A program made the translations under genes and the position numbers. A DNA stretch of 64,000 nt, from contig NZ_CP030840.1 in the NCBI RefSeq assembly GCF_003330725.1, positions 2,294,001 to 2,358,000 of the forward strand, given 5' to 3'. Shown here in pieces: positions 1 through 8,528 of this stretch; within the stretch, counting starts at the first letter, position 1; the number at the start of each line of letters is the position of its first letter. The stretch is from Acidisarcina polymorpha. Its GTDB lineage: Bacteria; Acidobacteriota; Terriglobia; Terriglobales; Acidobacteriaceae. Under the pieces are notes generated by a model, which searched no databases, was not told the origin of the DNA, and saw only the letters and a list, made by a program, of their open reading frames with translations.

Positions 1-234
1 CTCGCCGAACGCCTCGTTGTCGAGCTCAAAGACAAACTCGAAGACCTGGCCACGGCTCCGGCAGCTGCGGCTGCAGCGGGTCCAGCCGCCGACGATGTTC
101 TTTCGGCACTGGTGAATCTCGGCTACCAGCGGCCGGCCGCGCTGAAAGCCATCGAAGCCGCGGTTGCCAAGAACAAAGCTCTCGGAGCAAACTTCGATGA
201 ACTCTTCAGGGCTGCGTTGCAGCTCATTCGCTGA
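1..234 (+). CDS. ruvA: Holliday junction branch migration protein RuvA, C-terminal part
   Basis: The open frame from base 1 gives 77 residues beginning LAERLVVELKDKL, the end of the second helix-hairpin-helix region of RuvA, followed by an Ala-rich linker (about residues 20-30) and the small C-terminal domain (DDVLSALVNLGYQRPAALKAIE) that contacts the RuvB motor. RuvA binds four-way junctions as a tetramer and loads RuvB for branch migration. The gene is cut by the window edge. Its stop overlaps the 3' end of the convergent oxidoreductase gene by 11 bases. The family assignment is firm because both the linker and the C-terminal domain are in the expected order. Confidence 0.93.
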   Translation, partial: LAERLVVELKDKLEDLATAPAAAAAAGPAADDVLSALVNLGYQRPAALKAIEAAVAKNKALGANFDELFRAALQLIR

Positions 235-1525
235 GCGTCTGCTTTGCCAGGCCCATATCAGCAAGCACCGCCTCGGCGGCTCTCCGTCCCGAAGCAAGTG
301 CCCCCTGAATGGATGCGGTTTCGAGAATATCTCCAGCGCGATATACACCCGGTACGCTCGTCCGCGGGTCTCCTGTCTCCCACTCCGCGGTCTTTTGAAG
401 AGGCACTGCCTGCGGAATTGAGTAGCAACGCAGGACTTGCCAGTCTCGAACTTCCGTCCCGAACCATACTTGAAGGTGGGCGCGAACATCGTGCTCCAGC
501 CGATCTGTTTCGGCTTGGTCCGTCGGCGACTGCCCCACCACGCTGGCAGAAATCAGGTGCCGCTTAGGTGGCGCATACGAGGCTGAAACGTTGCTCATCA
601 CGACTGCATTATTGACCGGTCCAGCCTGCTCTCCCTCACCGTTCAGTACGAGAATCGCTTCACTGACAGGCGCCTGTGAGGCAGAAAAATAGAACGTCGT
701 CGTGCGGTTCCAACGGCCATCCAATCTCCCCGTTTTCTTAAGCGCTGGCAATAAGTCCCCGCCCTGAGATTTTGGAACCGCAATGACGATTCTTTCGGCT
801 TGGTAGCGGCCGTCGCTGGCAAGAGCGGAAAAGCCTTGGGCTTCCTGACGGACCTCTTTCACCAGGCAGTTCGTTAGGAGCCCTCCCGGTTTGATTTGCC
901 GGGCAAGCTGCGCAGGCAGCGCTTGCATCCCGGCGGAGGGCACTGCAACCGAACCTTGCGAGAACATCCTGAACAGGAAATCAAAGTAGCGGCTCGACGT
1001 CACTAACTCTCTCTCCGAGAAGACGCCGCCGAAGAAAGGCCGAAAGAATCGCTCGATGATCTTCGACGAGAAACCAAAGTTCTCCAGACGACCTTGTGTC
1101 GTTGTCTCCTCACCAGAAAAAAGATCGGCGGAATGGCCTTGCGTTACTCGCTGGCGAAGCCCGCCGACTCGAAGCTTGTCTCCCAAAGTCACCACCGGGT
1201 CGAATGCCAGCCGCAAGGCCGCGAACGGTTCGCGAAAGGGATCCGCAAAGCGATGGAAGCGGCCGCCGTGCCACACCAGCGCTCCCGGCCTCAACGCCTT
1301 CAGGTCTAAGGCGGAATAGTCGAAGACGCGTTCGGCCTCTGGATAAGCCGTCAGCAGCACCTGAAAACCGCGGTCGAGCAGGAAGCCATCGATAGCGTCG
1401 GTAAGAACACGGCCGCCGGGTATGTCCGATGCCTCGAGCAGGAGCACGTCGAGCCCGGCACGCTCCAGGGTCAACGCGCAATGAAGACCCGCAAGCCCCG
1501 CCCCAATGATGACAACATCCTTCAT
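224..1525 (-). CDS. NAD(P)/FAD-dependent oxidoreductase, amine oxidase/phytoene desaturase-like
   Basis: This 433-residue protein starts with a Rossmann FAD-binding signature (VVIIGAGLAGLHCALTL, residues 4-20) followed by LLEASDIPGGRV, the second half of the dinucleotide-binding motif of the flavin amine oxidase and carotenoid desaturase superfamily. A C-terminal GVYRAGDILETASIQGALASGR matches the FAD-proximal closing motif of the same superfamily. No transmembrane segment is seen, so it is probably cytosolic or peripheral. The start codon overlaps the stop of the upstream photolyase gene by four bases (ATGA), so the two are almost certainly co-transcribed. The substrate cannot be told from sequence; an isoprenoid or amine is plausible for the family. 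Confidence 0.85.
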   Translation of the reverse strand: MKDVVIIGAGLAGLHCALTLERAGLDVLLLEASDIPGGRVLTDAIDGFLLDRGFQVLLTAYPEAERVFDYSALDLKALRPGALVWHGGRFHRFADPFREPFAALRLAFDPVVTLGDKLRVGGLRQRVTQGHSADLFSGEETTTQGRLENFGFSSKIIERFFRPFFGGVFSERELVTSSRYFDFLFRMFSQGSVAVPSAGMQALPAQLARQIKPGGLLTNCLVKEVRQEAQGFSALASDGRYQAERIVIAVPKSQGGDLLPALKKTGRLDGRWNRTTTFYFSASQAPVSEAILVLNGEGEQAGPVNNAVVMSNVSASYAPPKRHLISASVVGQSPTDQAETDRLEHDVRAHLQVWFGTEVRDWQVLRCYSIPQAVPLQKTAEWETGDPRTSVPGVYRAGDILETASIQGALASGRRAAEAVLADMGLAKQTLSE

Positions 1526-3201
1526 CCGCCGCTGCTCTCCGGCTCAGTGTTTGACTCAGCACTTTCAGGATACCTGGCGCTCCCCAGCTCCTGGATCGCC
1601 TGTTCGGCGCGTGCCCGCAGCTGCCTCCGTTCGAGAGCAGATTTCTTCCGCAGCGTGGCATATGGCATCGCCAACCGGATGTTGCCGCTCAATCGTTCGC
1701 TGTTGCGCTCCAGAAAGGTCCAATATAGCGCGGTGAAGGGGCAGGAGCCTTCACCCGATGCCTTTCTGGGATCAAAGGCGCACCCCTTGCAATAGTCGCT
1801 CATGCGGTCGATATAGGCGGCGCCGCTCACGTATGGCTTCGTTGCAGTGACGCCGCCATCGCCGTACGTCCCCATGCCGAGCACGTTCGTCTCGACAACC
1901 CAGTCATAGGCGTCGATATAGGCGATCCAAAACCAGTCGGCTAGCTCGCGCGGAGAATACCCGCATAACGTTGCCAGGTTGCTGAGCACCATCAGCCGCG
2001 TAATGTGGTGCGACCAGCCCTCGCGAATGACCTGTTCAATGACGGTGTCGAGGCAGTTCATGCCCGATTTCGCTCCCCAATACGCAGCCGGCAAGGGCAG
2101 GCGGGCATCGAGGGCGCTCGGCGTGGCTCCAGCGTAGGAATCGGTCGCCACACTCTGGCCCTTCTGTCGAGGAGCGGCAATGTTGCGGTAGCCATCCGTC
2201 CTACGATGCACATGGCGCATGAACTCCCTCCAGCCCAGCACTTGCCGGATAAACCCCTCCGCGCTCGCAAGAGGAATCAGTCCAGCGTGGTAGGCATTCT
2301 CGACATCATCGACAACGTCGCCAGGTAGGATGCGGCTGAGGTTCAGCAGCGCAGAGATCTTGCTGTGAAAGAGATCGGTCTCCGCAGTTGCCATCGCATC
2401 CTCATAGGGGCCGAAGAACGGCAACAGATGCTGGAGAGCGAAATGCCAACTGTGCCGGCATTGTTCCGCCGTCACCGGCAGGTCGAAGCCCTCCAGCGTG
2501 CCAAAATGATTCGGGAATTCACGCTCGACCGTCATCATCACTTCGCGGGTGATTTCGTCGGGCGGGAACTCGGGGCGAGTAGGCACTCGCGGCTGGCCCC
2601 GATACGGCTTCCGATTGTCAGCGTCATAGGAAAACCTGCCTCCGGATGGTTCACCGTTCTCCATCAGAACTTCCCTCTTCTTTCGCAAGAAGCGATAGAA
2701 ACGATCCATGACATAGCTGGTCGTCTCCTTCGCATAAACGCCATCGAAATCCGCTTCTGTAGAGAGCCAGGTTGTATCCTCCACGATCTTGAGTCGCACA
2801 CCTCGCCGGCGCGCCTCCTCAAGATCAAGCCGCAACTCTCGTTCTGCCGGCTTCATGGTGGTCATCTCAGCAAGTTCAAAGGTCTTCTGCGCATCGAGAA
2901 GCCCGTCCGCAAAGATGCCCTTGGTGAACATGTAGATGACCTTCACCCCGCGCGCAGCCTGCTCGAGGGCGAAGTGCCGCTGGTTCGAAATCAGCAACGC
3001 CAGCTTCTTCTTGTGGTAAGGACGACGGTGTGCCTTCTCCAAAGCCTCCATCATCACGATCCCGGTCGCTTGCGGCTGCTGCTCATGAAGCGGACCCGTT
3101 CGGTCTGTCAGCCGATCGTAGGGGACATAGATCCAGCTTCGCTTCGCAGCATCTTTTTTCGACGGAGAAGCGGCTTGGATCTGCTTCTGAAAAACGTCCA
3201 T
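1522..3201 (-). CDS. Iron-sulfur cryptochrome/photolyase (FeS-BCP, PhrB/CryB-like)
   Basis: A 559-residue member of the deoxyribodipyrimidine photolyase-related group. The N-terminal Rossmann-like antenna domain begins near WIYVPYDRLTDRTGP (about residue 24). The helical FAD-binding domain carries TNVLGMGTYGDGG. Next come cysteines in YCKGCAFDP and GSCPFTALYW, the layout of the 4Fe-4S ligands that mark the bacterial iron-sulfur photolyases known to repair (6-4) photoproducts. It is about 50 residues longer than PhrB, with extra sequence at both ends. Light-driven DNA repair is the expected role. It is the first gene of a two-gene operon with the FAD oxidoreductase downstream (ATGA overlap). 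Confidence 0.9.
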   Translation of the reverse strand: MDVFQKQIQAASPSKKDAAKRSWIYVPYDRLTDRTGPLHEQQPQATGIVMMEALEKAHRRPYHKKKLALLISNQRHFALEQAARGVKVIYMFTKGIFADGLLDAQKTFELAEMTTMKPAERELRLDLEEARRRGVRLKIVEDTTWLSTEADFDGVYAKETTSYVMDRFYRFLRKKREVLMENGEPSGGRFSYDADNRKPYRGQPRVPTRPEFPPDEITREVMMTVEREFPNHFGTLEGFDLPVTAEQCRHSWHFALQHLLPFFGPYEDAMATAETDLFHSKISALLNLSRILPGDVVDDVENAYHAGLIPLASAEGFIRQVLGWREFMRHVHRRTDGYRNIAAPRQKGQSVATDSYAGATPSALDARLPLPAAYWGAKSGMNCLDTVIEQVIREGWSHHITRLMVLSNLATLCGYSPRELADWFWIAYIDAYDWVVETNVLGMGTYGDGGVTATKPYVSGAAYIDRMSDYCKGCAFDPRKASGEGSCPFTALYWTFLERNSERLSGNIRLAMPYATLRKKSALERRQLRARAEQAIQELGSARYPESAESNTEPESSGG

Positions 3202-3267
3202 GGAGACAGACTAAGCGTCGCCAGGACAAGCGGCCTTTTGCATTTTCATCCGGCCGAAAGCATGCCC

Positions 3268-4047
3268 TCAATAAAGAAGCACGGCGACACGATAGGTGGT
3301 AAATCCGCTCTCGGCATTCGCGCTGGCGCACGCGCCCACAGCGGCGCTTCGGAACTCTCCGCTGCCCAGCCTCTCTTCGAGGGCCGGCGGCAAGCGCGAC
3401 AAATCGGCGCTTTGCCAGCGCATGACGAAACCTGGGCTCGATCCTCCCGCCGATCCATGACTCATCTCACACGTTTGCCGGGCATCGAGTCGGTAATCGG
3501 AAGTCGTTTGAACTCCCTGCGTCTGTAATAGTTTTTCGACCGCATGTTCCACCGTCTCCGGCGTGAATACCGGCACGTTCCGCGCAAAATCGGCGACCGC
3601 GTAAAAGAATCCATTCCGTCGAATGACCGCGAAGCCAACTGCATTCAAGTTGGGATCGAGGATATTGGCGCGATGGTGAGCAGACGCCAGCCATCCCTTC
3701 TGGATGCCATCGATACTGGGCCCTTCAGCAATATTTTCTGCGACAGCGCCGAAGTGGGCGCCGGCCAGCGCGGCGCGTGAGGCAAGGTCGGCCTCGCCTG
3801 CATATCGATGCGAGAGCTGATTAGTCTGGACCATCAGCGCGGCATGACCGCGAGCCGCTTCCGAGAGAGACTCGTCCCAGCGCAAGGGAGCAAGCCCCTG
3901 GGACGCGCGGGCATCGTTGGTGAGCAGAAAAAGAGACCGCTCCTCCGGGGTCGCCGCCTTGGCATACACGGCGATTCCGGCGGCAATCGCCAGCAGCCAG
4001 AGAAATCGCCGAGGCCAACCTTTAAATTTCTTCAGCAAGAGCGTCAT
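3268..4047 (-). CDS. CAP/SCP-domain secreted or anchored protein
   Basis: The 259-residue product has a basic N terminus and one hydrophobic segment (about residues 13-31, FLWLLAIAAGIAVYAKA), consistent with a signal peptide or membrane anchor. A CAP (cysteine-rich secretory protein/PR-1) domain follows at about residues 35-165, with LLTNDARASQGLAPLRWDE at its start, NQLSHR, AENIAEG and NILDPNLNAVGFAV. Bacterial CAP proteins are extracytoplasmic; their biochemical role is mostly unknown. The C-terminal 95 residues match no domain I recognise. The gene lies 66 bases upstream of the photolyase on the same strand and is divergent from the ABC permease. Confidence 0.85.
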   Translation of the reverse strand: MTLLLKKFKGWPRRFLWLLAIAAGIAVYAKAATPEERSLFLLTNDARASQGLAPLRWDESLSEAARGHAALMVQTNQLSHRYAGEADLASRAALAGAHFGAVAENIAEGPSIDGIQKGWLASAHHRANILDPNLNAVGFAVIRRNGFFYAVADFARNVPVFTPETVEHAVEKLLQTQGVQTTSDYRLDARQTCEMSHGSAGGSSPGFVMRWQSADLSRLPPALEERLGSGEFRSAAVGACASANAESGFTTYRVAVLLY

Positions 4048-4160
4048 CCGAGTCTCTGAGAACCTGCGTCCCGGTAGCTTGAAACCCGTTCAGGCTTGGA
4101 AGTTTCTTTTCTTCAGTGCCGGCCCCGCTGCCGTGGTCTCTGCTATGCGATGATTCCTCT

Positions 4161-5042
4161 TTGAGCACTCGCCCTATCTCCGCACAAGCCTACCCTTCGG
4201 CCGGCGTCTTCGGCCGCTTGCGGCGTCAGCCTCTGGCCTTCTTCGCCATGGCGGTGCTCTTCTGTTTTATCTGTGGCGCAATCTTTGCCCCCCACGTGAC
4301 ACCCTACGATCCGGCGGCGATCAATCTGAATGGACGTCTCGCGCCGCCTCAGGCTTCGCATTGGTTCGGCACCGACGAATTGGGCCGAGACATTCTGTCT
4401 CGCGTGATCTTCGGTGCGCGGATCTCGCTCTTAGTCGCCGTCTCGGTCGTCGGCTGCTCCCTGAGCCTGGGCTTGATCTTCGGCGGCTTAGCCGGTTTCT
4501 ACGGCGGCATACTCGATACCGTACTCAACGTTTTCGTGATGAACGCCTTCCTGGCCTTACCGGGAATCTTACTGGCGATCGCCTTTGTTGCCTTTCTTGG
4601 CCCTGGAATGCGAAACCTGGTGCTCGCCCTCTCGATCGGCGGTTGGGTCGGCTATGCCCGTCTGGTTCGCGCTCAAGTACTCGCCGTCAAGGAGCGCGAA
4701 TTTGTCGAAGCCGCCCGGGCACTTGGGGCCTCCGACCTGCGCATCTTCACCCGGCACATCTTGCCGAATATCCTCCAGCCCTTGATTGTGCAATCGGCCA
4801 TCGGTATGGCAGGAGCAGTGCTTGCCGAGGCGACCCTGAGCTTCTTGGGGCTAGGTGTTCCTCCTCCGGCGGCAAGCTGGGGAAACATGTTGAACGATGC
4901 CCGCTCGCATCTTTTCGACTCGCCGCATATGGTCATCTTCCCCGCTCTGGCGATCATGTTATGTGTGCTATCGTTCAATTTCCTGGGTGACGCGCTGCGC
5001 GATTATCTGGATCCGCGAACCCGTTTATCGATAGGCCTGTAG
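4161..5042 (+). CDS. ABC transporter permease, DppC/OppC family, without partners
   Basis: The product belongs to the inner-membrane permease family of peptide/nickel ABC importers. It shows the DppC N-terminal motif (HWFGTDELGRDILSRVI), several hydrophobic helices, and the EAA loop for ATPase contact (VEAARALGASDLRIFTRHILPN), and ends YLDPRTRL as in DppC. An in-frame TTG at 4161 (LSTRPIS) gives a normal length (about 293 residues); an ATG at 4116 would add 15 residues. No DppB, ATPase or binding protein gene is adjacent: the upstream gene is a divergent CAP protein and the downstream gene a phosphoesterase. It therefore looks like an orphan subunit, working with partners elsewhere or left over from a lost operon. 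Confidence 0.9.
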   Translation: MSTRPISAQAYPSAGVFGRLRRQPLAFFAMAVLFCFICGAIFAPHVTPYDPAAINLNGRLAPPQASHWFGTDELGRDILSRVIFGARISLLVAVSVVGCSLSLGLIFGGLAGFYGGILDTVLNVFVMNAFLALPGILLAIAFVAFLGPGMRNLVLALSIGGWVGYARLVRAQVLAVKEREFVEAARALGASDLRIFTRHILPNILQPLIVQSAIGMAGAVLAEATLSFLGLGVPPPAASWGNMLNDARSHLFDSPHMVIFPALAIMLCVLSFNFLGDALRDYLDPRTRLSIGL

Positions 5043-5136
5043 CGGCGTGGCGATGAGTAGCGTGGGCTATGCGTGCGCGGGCGATATTGCGGAAGCGGCG
5101 CTCTAGCGCGTTCAGCCGGTAAGGATCCATCGAGCA

Positions 5137-5592
5137 ATGCGCATAGGCGTGATCTCCGATACCCACGGTCTGCTTCGTCCTGAGGCGCTCAGCGCGCTTG
5201 CCGGAGTGGAACATATCCTGCACGCCGGAGATGTTGGGGACCCGGCCATTTTGGATCGCCTCGCAGAAATCGCTCCATTGACTTCGATCCGCGGCAACAT
5301 CGACCGGTCAGGCCGTTGTGCGGCGCTTCCCAAGACAGAAATCGTGGAACTCGGTGGATCGACCATTTATATGCTGCACGATCTCGCCCAGTTCGACCTT
5401 GATCCCGTTGCCGCAGGCATCCGCGTCGTGGTCAGCGGGCACTCCCATCGACCCTCCATCGAGTGGCGGCGCGAGGTTCTATTCTTCAACCCGGGCAGTG
5501 CCGGTCCGAAGCGCTTTTCCCTGCCGATAACACTCGGCTATCTTCTCCTGAATGATGAGCAGCCTACAGCAGAGATCTTTGCATTAACTTAG
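5137..5592 (+). CDS. YfcE/MJ0936-type metallophosphoesterase
   Basis: A compact 151-residue calcineurin-like phosphoesterase. The metal-binding motifs are in order: ISDTHG (residues 6-11), HAGDVGD (about 30), RGNID (about 52), LHD (about 79) and SGHSHRP (about 99). The NPGSAGPKRF segment near residue 118 is typical of the MJ0936/YfcE subgroup, small cytosolic metal-dependent phosphodiesterases. The physiological substrate is not predictable. The gene follows the orphan permease by about 95 bases on the same strand, with no sign of functional coupling. Confidence 0.92.
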   Translation: MRIGVISDTHGLLRPEALSALAGVEHILHAGDVGDPAILDRLAEIAPLTSIRGNIDRSGRCAALPKTEIVELGGSTIYMLHDLAQFDLDPVAAGIRVVVSGHSHRPSIEWRREVLFFNPGSAGPKRFSLPITLGYLLLNDEQPTAEIFALT

Positions 5593-5663
5593 CGGCGGAA
5601 CCAAACTTGACTTACAATGGTGCGCATTGTTGCGAGCTCCTGCAGAAAGATCGGGGGGAACCA

Positions 5664-5924
5664 ATGTTGCATCTCATTTGGGAAGGAATCATCGGCTTGG
5701 TGATTGGTGCGGTCGCCAAGCTTCTCATGCCCGGCAAAGACCCGGGCGGTATCTGGATCACCATGCTGATTGGTGTGATTGGCTCGTTCGGCGCCACTTA
5801 CTTGGGGCAGGCAGTAGGATGGTATCGCGCCGATCAATCCGCTGGATTTATCATGTCGGTCCTCGGCGCTATGCTTCTCTTGCTAATCTATCGATTGTTC
5901 AAGGGAAGAACGGCAGCTGCATAA
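5664..5924 (+). CDS. GlsB/YeaQ/YmgE-family stress membrane protein
   Basis: I start this 86-residue protein at ATG 5664, directly after the strong purine-rich site GGGGGGAACCA; an earlier in-frame ATG at 5607 lacks such a site. Three hydrophobic helices and the sequence IIGLVIGAVAKLLMPGKDPGGI match the transglycosylase-associated/GlsB-YeaQ family of small inner-membrane proteins linked to general stress, including AKLLMPG and the glycine-rich middle helix. The biochemical role of the family is unknown. It begins a run of small envelope-related genes on the plus strand up to 8149. Confidence 0.88.
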   Translation: MLHLIWEGIIGLVIGAVAKLLMPGKDPGGIWITMLIGVIGSFGATYLGQAVGWYRADQSAGFIMSVLGAMLLLLIYRLFKGRTAAA

Positions 5925-5963
5925 CAATTCACCGCGCATCGGCAAGCAAGCGCTGGAGCCAGA

Positions 5964-6581
5964 ATGATGGACTTCTCCCCCTCGGCGATTGCCGGCCTGG
6001 TGATCGCGGCCAGCTTTGCCGCCGGTCTGAATATCTATGCAACAATCATGACGCTTGGCGCGTTGACGCGCCTGCACTGGGTAGTGCTGCCTCCAGGATT
6101 GGAAGTCCTTGGCAATTGGTGGGTGATCGGCGCCAGCGTGGCATTGTTCTCGATTGAGTTTGTCGCCGATAAGATCCCCGCCATCGACCTGATCTGGAAC
6201 GCGCTGCACACCTTCATCCGCATCCCGCTGGCCGCCCTCCTGGCCTACCGCGCAACCAATCACCTGTCCCCTGAAATGCAGCTCTTGGCGACTACCGCTG
6301 GTGGACTGATCGCCTTGGCGGCGCATTCCTCTAAGACCGCAGCGAGAACCTTGGTCACTCCCAGCCCCGAGCCATTCACCAATATTGCGCTCAGCACCGG
6401 AGAAGACGCAGCCGCAGTTGGCTTGACCTGGACGGCGACCCATCATCCCTGGCTGGCAGGAGGAGTTGCCGCCGGACTGACCTTGCTCGCCGTGCTCACC
6501 GCGCGATGGATGATAAGCGCCATCCGATCGACCTGGGATCGGCTCTGGCGGCCCGAACAATCTGCCGCCATCTCGAGATAA
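5964..6581 (+). CDS. DUF4126 membrane protein
   Basis: A 205-residue protein with about five hydrophobic segments. It starts SAIAGLVIAASFAAGLNIYA, has EFVADKIPAIDLIWNALHTFIR in the centre and a TTAGGLIALAAHSSKTAAR segment, together typical of DUF4126. Family members are inner-membrane proteins of unknown function. The gene is 39 bases after the GlsB-like gene and may share its transcript. A possible hairpin follows its stop by about 10 bases. No catalytic motif is visible. Confidence 0.82.
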   Translation: MMDFSPSAIAGLVIAASFAAGLNIYATIMTLGALTRLHWVVLPPGLEVLGNWWVIGASVALFSIEFVADKIPAIDLIWNALHTFIRIPLAALLAYRATNHLSPEMQLLATTAGGLIALAAHSSKTAARTLVTPSPEPFTNIALSTGEDAAAVGLTWTATHHPWLAGGVAAGLTLLAVLTARWMISAIRSTWDRLWRPEQSAAISR

Positions 6582-6590
6582 CCTCAATAC

Positions 6591-6622
6591 TTTCTCGATA
6601 TTAGTAGCGACAGATCGAGAAA
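6591..6622 (+). terminator. Hairpin after the DUF4126 gene
   Basis: TTTCTCGAT at 6591-6599 pairs exactly with ATCGAGAAA at 6614-6622 across a 14-base loop, starting 10 bases after the DUF4126 stop. The right arm ends in AAAA rather than a T tract, so on the plus strand it is a weak terminator candidate. It could equally be an operator for the helix-hairpin-helix gene downstream. Confidence 0.4.
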
Positions 6623-6684
6623 AGGCATTTATGCTTTCAAGCGAATTGTAAGTCGGAGTAAGAACCGTTTGAGGAGAACCTAGG

Positions 6685-7005
6685 ATGAACATCTTCAGAA
6701 AAACAGCACCGTTCATGGTCGCCGCCCTCTTAACCCTCGGCGGATTGACCCTGTCAACTTCCGCTCAAAGTACGGCGAAGCAGGGTGGATCCCAGGCTGC
6801 CAGCAACGCAATGGCAGCCCAGGTCGATATCAATAGCGCCACGAAAGACCAGCTCAGCGCTCTTCCCGGCATTGGCGACGTCTACTCGCAGAAGATTATC
6901 GATGGACGGCCATACCGCACCAAAACTGAACTCAAAACCAAGCACATCATACCGGCAGCCACTTATGCCAAGATCAGCAGCATGATTATTGCCAAACATA
7001 GTTAG
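6685..7005 (+). CDS. Secreted helix-hairpin-helix protein, ComEA-like
   Basis: The 106-residue product has a signal peptide (about residues 1-28, [18 protein letters not shown]) and a helix-hairpin-helix domain at about 46-106: [20 protein letters not shown] followed by a second helical hairpin ([13 protein letters not shown]). This is the ComEA-type double HhH fold that binds DNA, here predicted to lie outside the cytoplasm. A good ribosome-binding site (GAGGAGAA) precedes the ATG. In transformable bacteria ComEA takes up DNA, but single secreted HhH proteins are common in this group and no competence genes are nearby, so that role stays open. Confidence 0.85.
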   Translation: MNIFRKTAPFMVAALLTLGGLTLSTSAQSTAKQGGSQAASNAMAAQVDINSATKDQLSALPGIGDVYSQKIIDGRPYRTKTELKTKHIIPAATYAKISSMIIAKHS

Positions 7006-7153
7006 AGCAGAACTTCATTCCTGCAATGTGAACTATCAATTTGCAAGGTTTTTGTATCTAATTTACTTGGCTTTTTCACTTAGAAAATAGCCCGTAGAGC
7101 CGCTTTCCGGCAAATAACACCAACTGTATTTCTGCTCGAGTAAGGAGAACGAG

Positions 7154-7681
7154 ATGGGCTTTCTTTCTGGAATAGGTGATTTAGTGAAGCAGTTTGCCGG
7201 CAACTCTGGAACCCCGGCAACTGGTGAACAATTGACGCAGTTGGCCGGTGCTGTTCCACAATCATCGGTAGCCGGGGGACTTGCCGAAGTCTTCCGCTCC
7301 GGACAGACTCCTCCATTCGCCCAGTTGGCTTCGCAACTGTTCTCGAACAGCAATGGTCAGCAACAAGCCTCTGTGTTGAATAGCTTGATCACCGCCGCCG
7401 GACCCGGCGTCCTGGCCCATCTAGCTGGCAACTCGTCTTCTCCACTTGCTTCCTTGCTGCAGGGAAACCAGACGCAGATCACCCCGGAGCAGGCGGCCGC
7501 CGTCAAGCCGGAGGAGGTCCAAGCCCTTGCCGAGCACGCCGAAAAGGCCGATCCATCAATTATCGACAAGTTGAGCGAACTGTATGCGGCCCATCCTCAA
7601 CTCATCCAAAGTTTGGGCGCGGCCGCCGTCACCATCGCCGTCCAGCATATTGCCAAAAGTCACGAAGCGTCGAAGGCCTAG
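7154..7681 (+). CDS. Hypothetical protein, possibly DUF937/YidB-like
   Basis: I do not firmly recognise this 175-residue protein. It has no signal peptide or clear membrane helix. It is rich in Ala, Gln, Ser and Leu, and has repeated short helices such as FAQLASQLFSN and LASLLQGNQTQITPEQ, loosely reminiscent of DUF937/YidB proteins. The C terminus has an amphipathic region (IQSLGAAAVTIAVQHIAK). A strong ribosome-binding site (AAGGAGAA) precedes ATG 7154, and coding bias is normal. It sits between the HhH protein and the LysM protein, 75 bases before the latter, and may be co-expressed with it. Confidence 0.7.
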   Translation: MGFLSGIGDLVKQFAGNSGTPATGEQLTQLAGAVPQSSVAGGLAEVFRSGQTPPFAQLASQLFSNSNGQQQASVLNSLITAAGPGVLAHLAGNSSSPLASLLQGNQTQITPEQAAAVKPEEVQALAEHAEKADPSIIDKLSELYAAHPQLIQSLGAAAVTIAVQHIAKSHEASKA

Positions 7682-7756
7682 CGTCCGTTCGAGGCAAAGC
7701 TTTCATCGTTCGATGAGTCGCAGCCCCGAGCGCGTCAAGAAAACAGGAGAATGTGA

Positions 7757-8149
7757 ATGGCGGATTTAGAGCAGTTGAAGCAGAAGTATGCGGGTGTCAT
7801 CTCAACCATCCAGGGTTTCGCCGACCTGGGCGCGAAGATTGACCAGATCGATCTTGACGGAGAGAAGCTCCTGCTGAAAGCTTCCGTCCCATCCACCGTG
7901 GTCGCTAACCGGGTTTGGGATGAAATCAAGAAGGCGGACTCCACTTATGCCGACCTCCATCATGAAATCGCAACCAGCGGCGGAGCCGAGCAGCCCTATA
8001 CGATCAAATCGGGAGACAATCTCTCTCATATCGCTCAGCGCTTTTACGGAGCGGCGAGCAAGTACAGCGAGGTCGCAAAGGCCAATGGAATCGCCGATCC
8101 TGACAAGATCAAGGTTGGACAAACGATCAATCTACCGGTGATTTCCTAG
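7757..8149 (+). CDS. LysM protein resembling Kbp/YgaU
   Basis: This 130-residue protein joins an N-terminal segment of about 70 residues (helix, then IDLDGEKLLLKASVPS) that looks BON-like to a LysM domain at about 78-128: YTIKSGDNLSHIAQRFYG ending INLPVI. That arrangement is the one in E. coli Kbp (YgaU), a potassium-binding protein, although this one is about 20 residues shorter. No signal peptide is seen, again as in Kbp. The ribosome-binding site AGGAG lies upstream. Its stop codon is the first unit of a degenerate tandem repeat. Confidence 0.78.
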   Translation: MADLEQLKQKYAGVISTIQGFADLGAKIDQIDLDGEKLLLKASVPSTVVANRVWDEIKKADSTYADLHHEIATSGGAEQPYTIKSGDNLSHIAQRFYGAASKYSEVAKANGIADPDKIKVGQTINLPVIS

Positions 8150-8241
8150 TCCGCGTCCTAGTCCGCGTCCTAGTCCAAGTCCTGGTGTCCCAAGTCCTGG
8201 TGTCCCAAGCCCTGATGTCCCGAGCCTGGTGTCCTGAGCCC
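8147..8241. repeat. Degenerate tandem repeat abutting the LysM gene
   Basis: Three 12-base units of the form TAGTCCGCGTCC (8147-8158, 8159-8170, 8171-8182, the third with an AA change) are followed by four 14-15-base units of the form TGGTGTCCCAAGTCC (8183-8197, 8198-8212, 8213-8226, 8227-8240). The stop codon of the LysM gene is the first three bases of the array. The two unit types share the core GTCC-AAGTCC and look like successive expansions of one seed. Confidence 0.85.
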
Positions 8242-8528
8242 GGAATTCGTGAAAGCATTCTTCGGTCATACTGAGCGCAGCGAAGGATCTGCGTTGCCAA
8301 CAATACAACCGTCTATGCGAAGGTCACCTTTCGCCATTTTTGAAGAAGCTCCAGACTCAGACGGCTGGCCGATCATTTTCCAGTGGTGATTGCCGCATTT
8401 CAGGCAAATCGGCCTGTCTGTCTCGTACCTCGGGGTAATCGCGTGTTACCCCGCTCTTCTCTCATTCTCCCTACGAGAACCGATTCAGCCGGGCTGATAC
8501 CCTAGCAAGGGAGCAACCCTACTTATCA
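8242..8528. other. Non-coding spacer upstream of serB with a dispersed-repeat fragment
   Basis: With the adjoining array, the gap between the LysM gene and serB is 379 bases. I see no credible coding region. At 8265-8293 there is a fragment running GTCATACTGAGCGCAGCG then AAGGATCTGCG, similar to the GTCATCCTGAG...GAAGGATC words often dispersed in intergenic DNA of bacteria. Close variants occur in opposite orientation at 26143-26154 and 29584-29595. The serB promoter presumably lies in the last 100 bases, but no clear -35/-10 pair stands out. Confidence 0.5.

Noticed and set aside
2365-3528. 387-codon plus-strand open frame opposite the photolyase
   Set aside because: It is antisense to a clear photolyase gene, has no recognisable domain, and such shadows are expected at this GC content.
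5883-6716. 277-codon minus-strand frame
   Set aside because: Antisense to the DUF4126 gene and neighbours; low-complexity Gln/Arg/Gly product with no family match.
8147-8241. CRISPR array
   Set aside because: Units are adjacent and degenerate with no unique spacers, so this is a simple tandem repeat.
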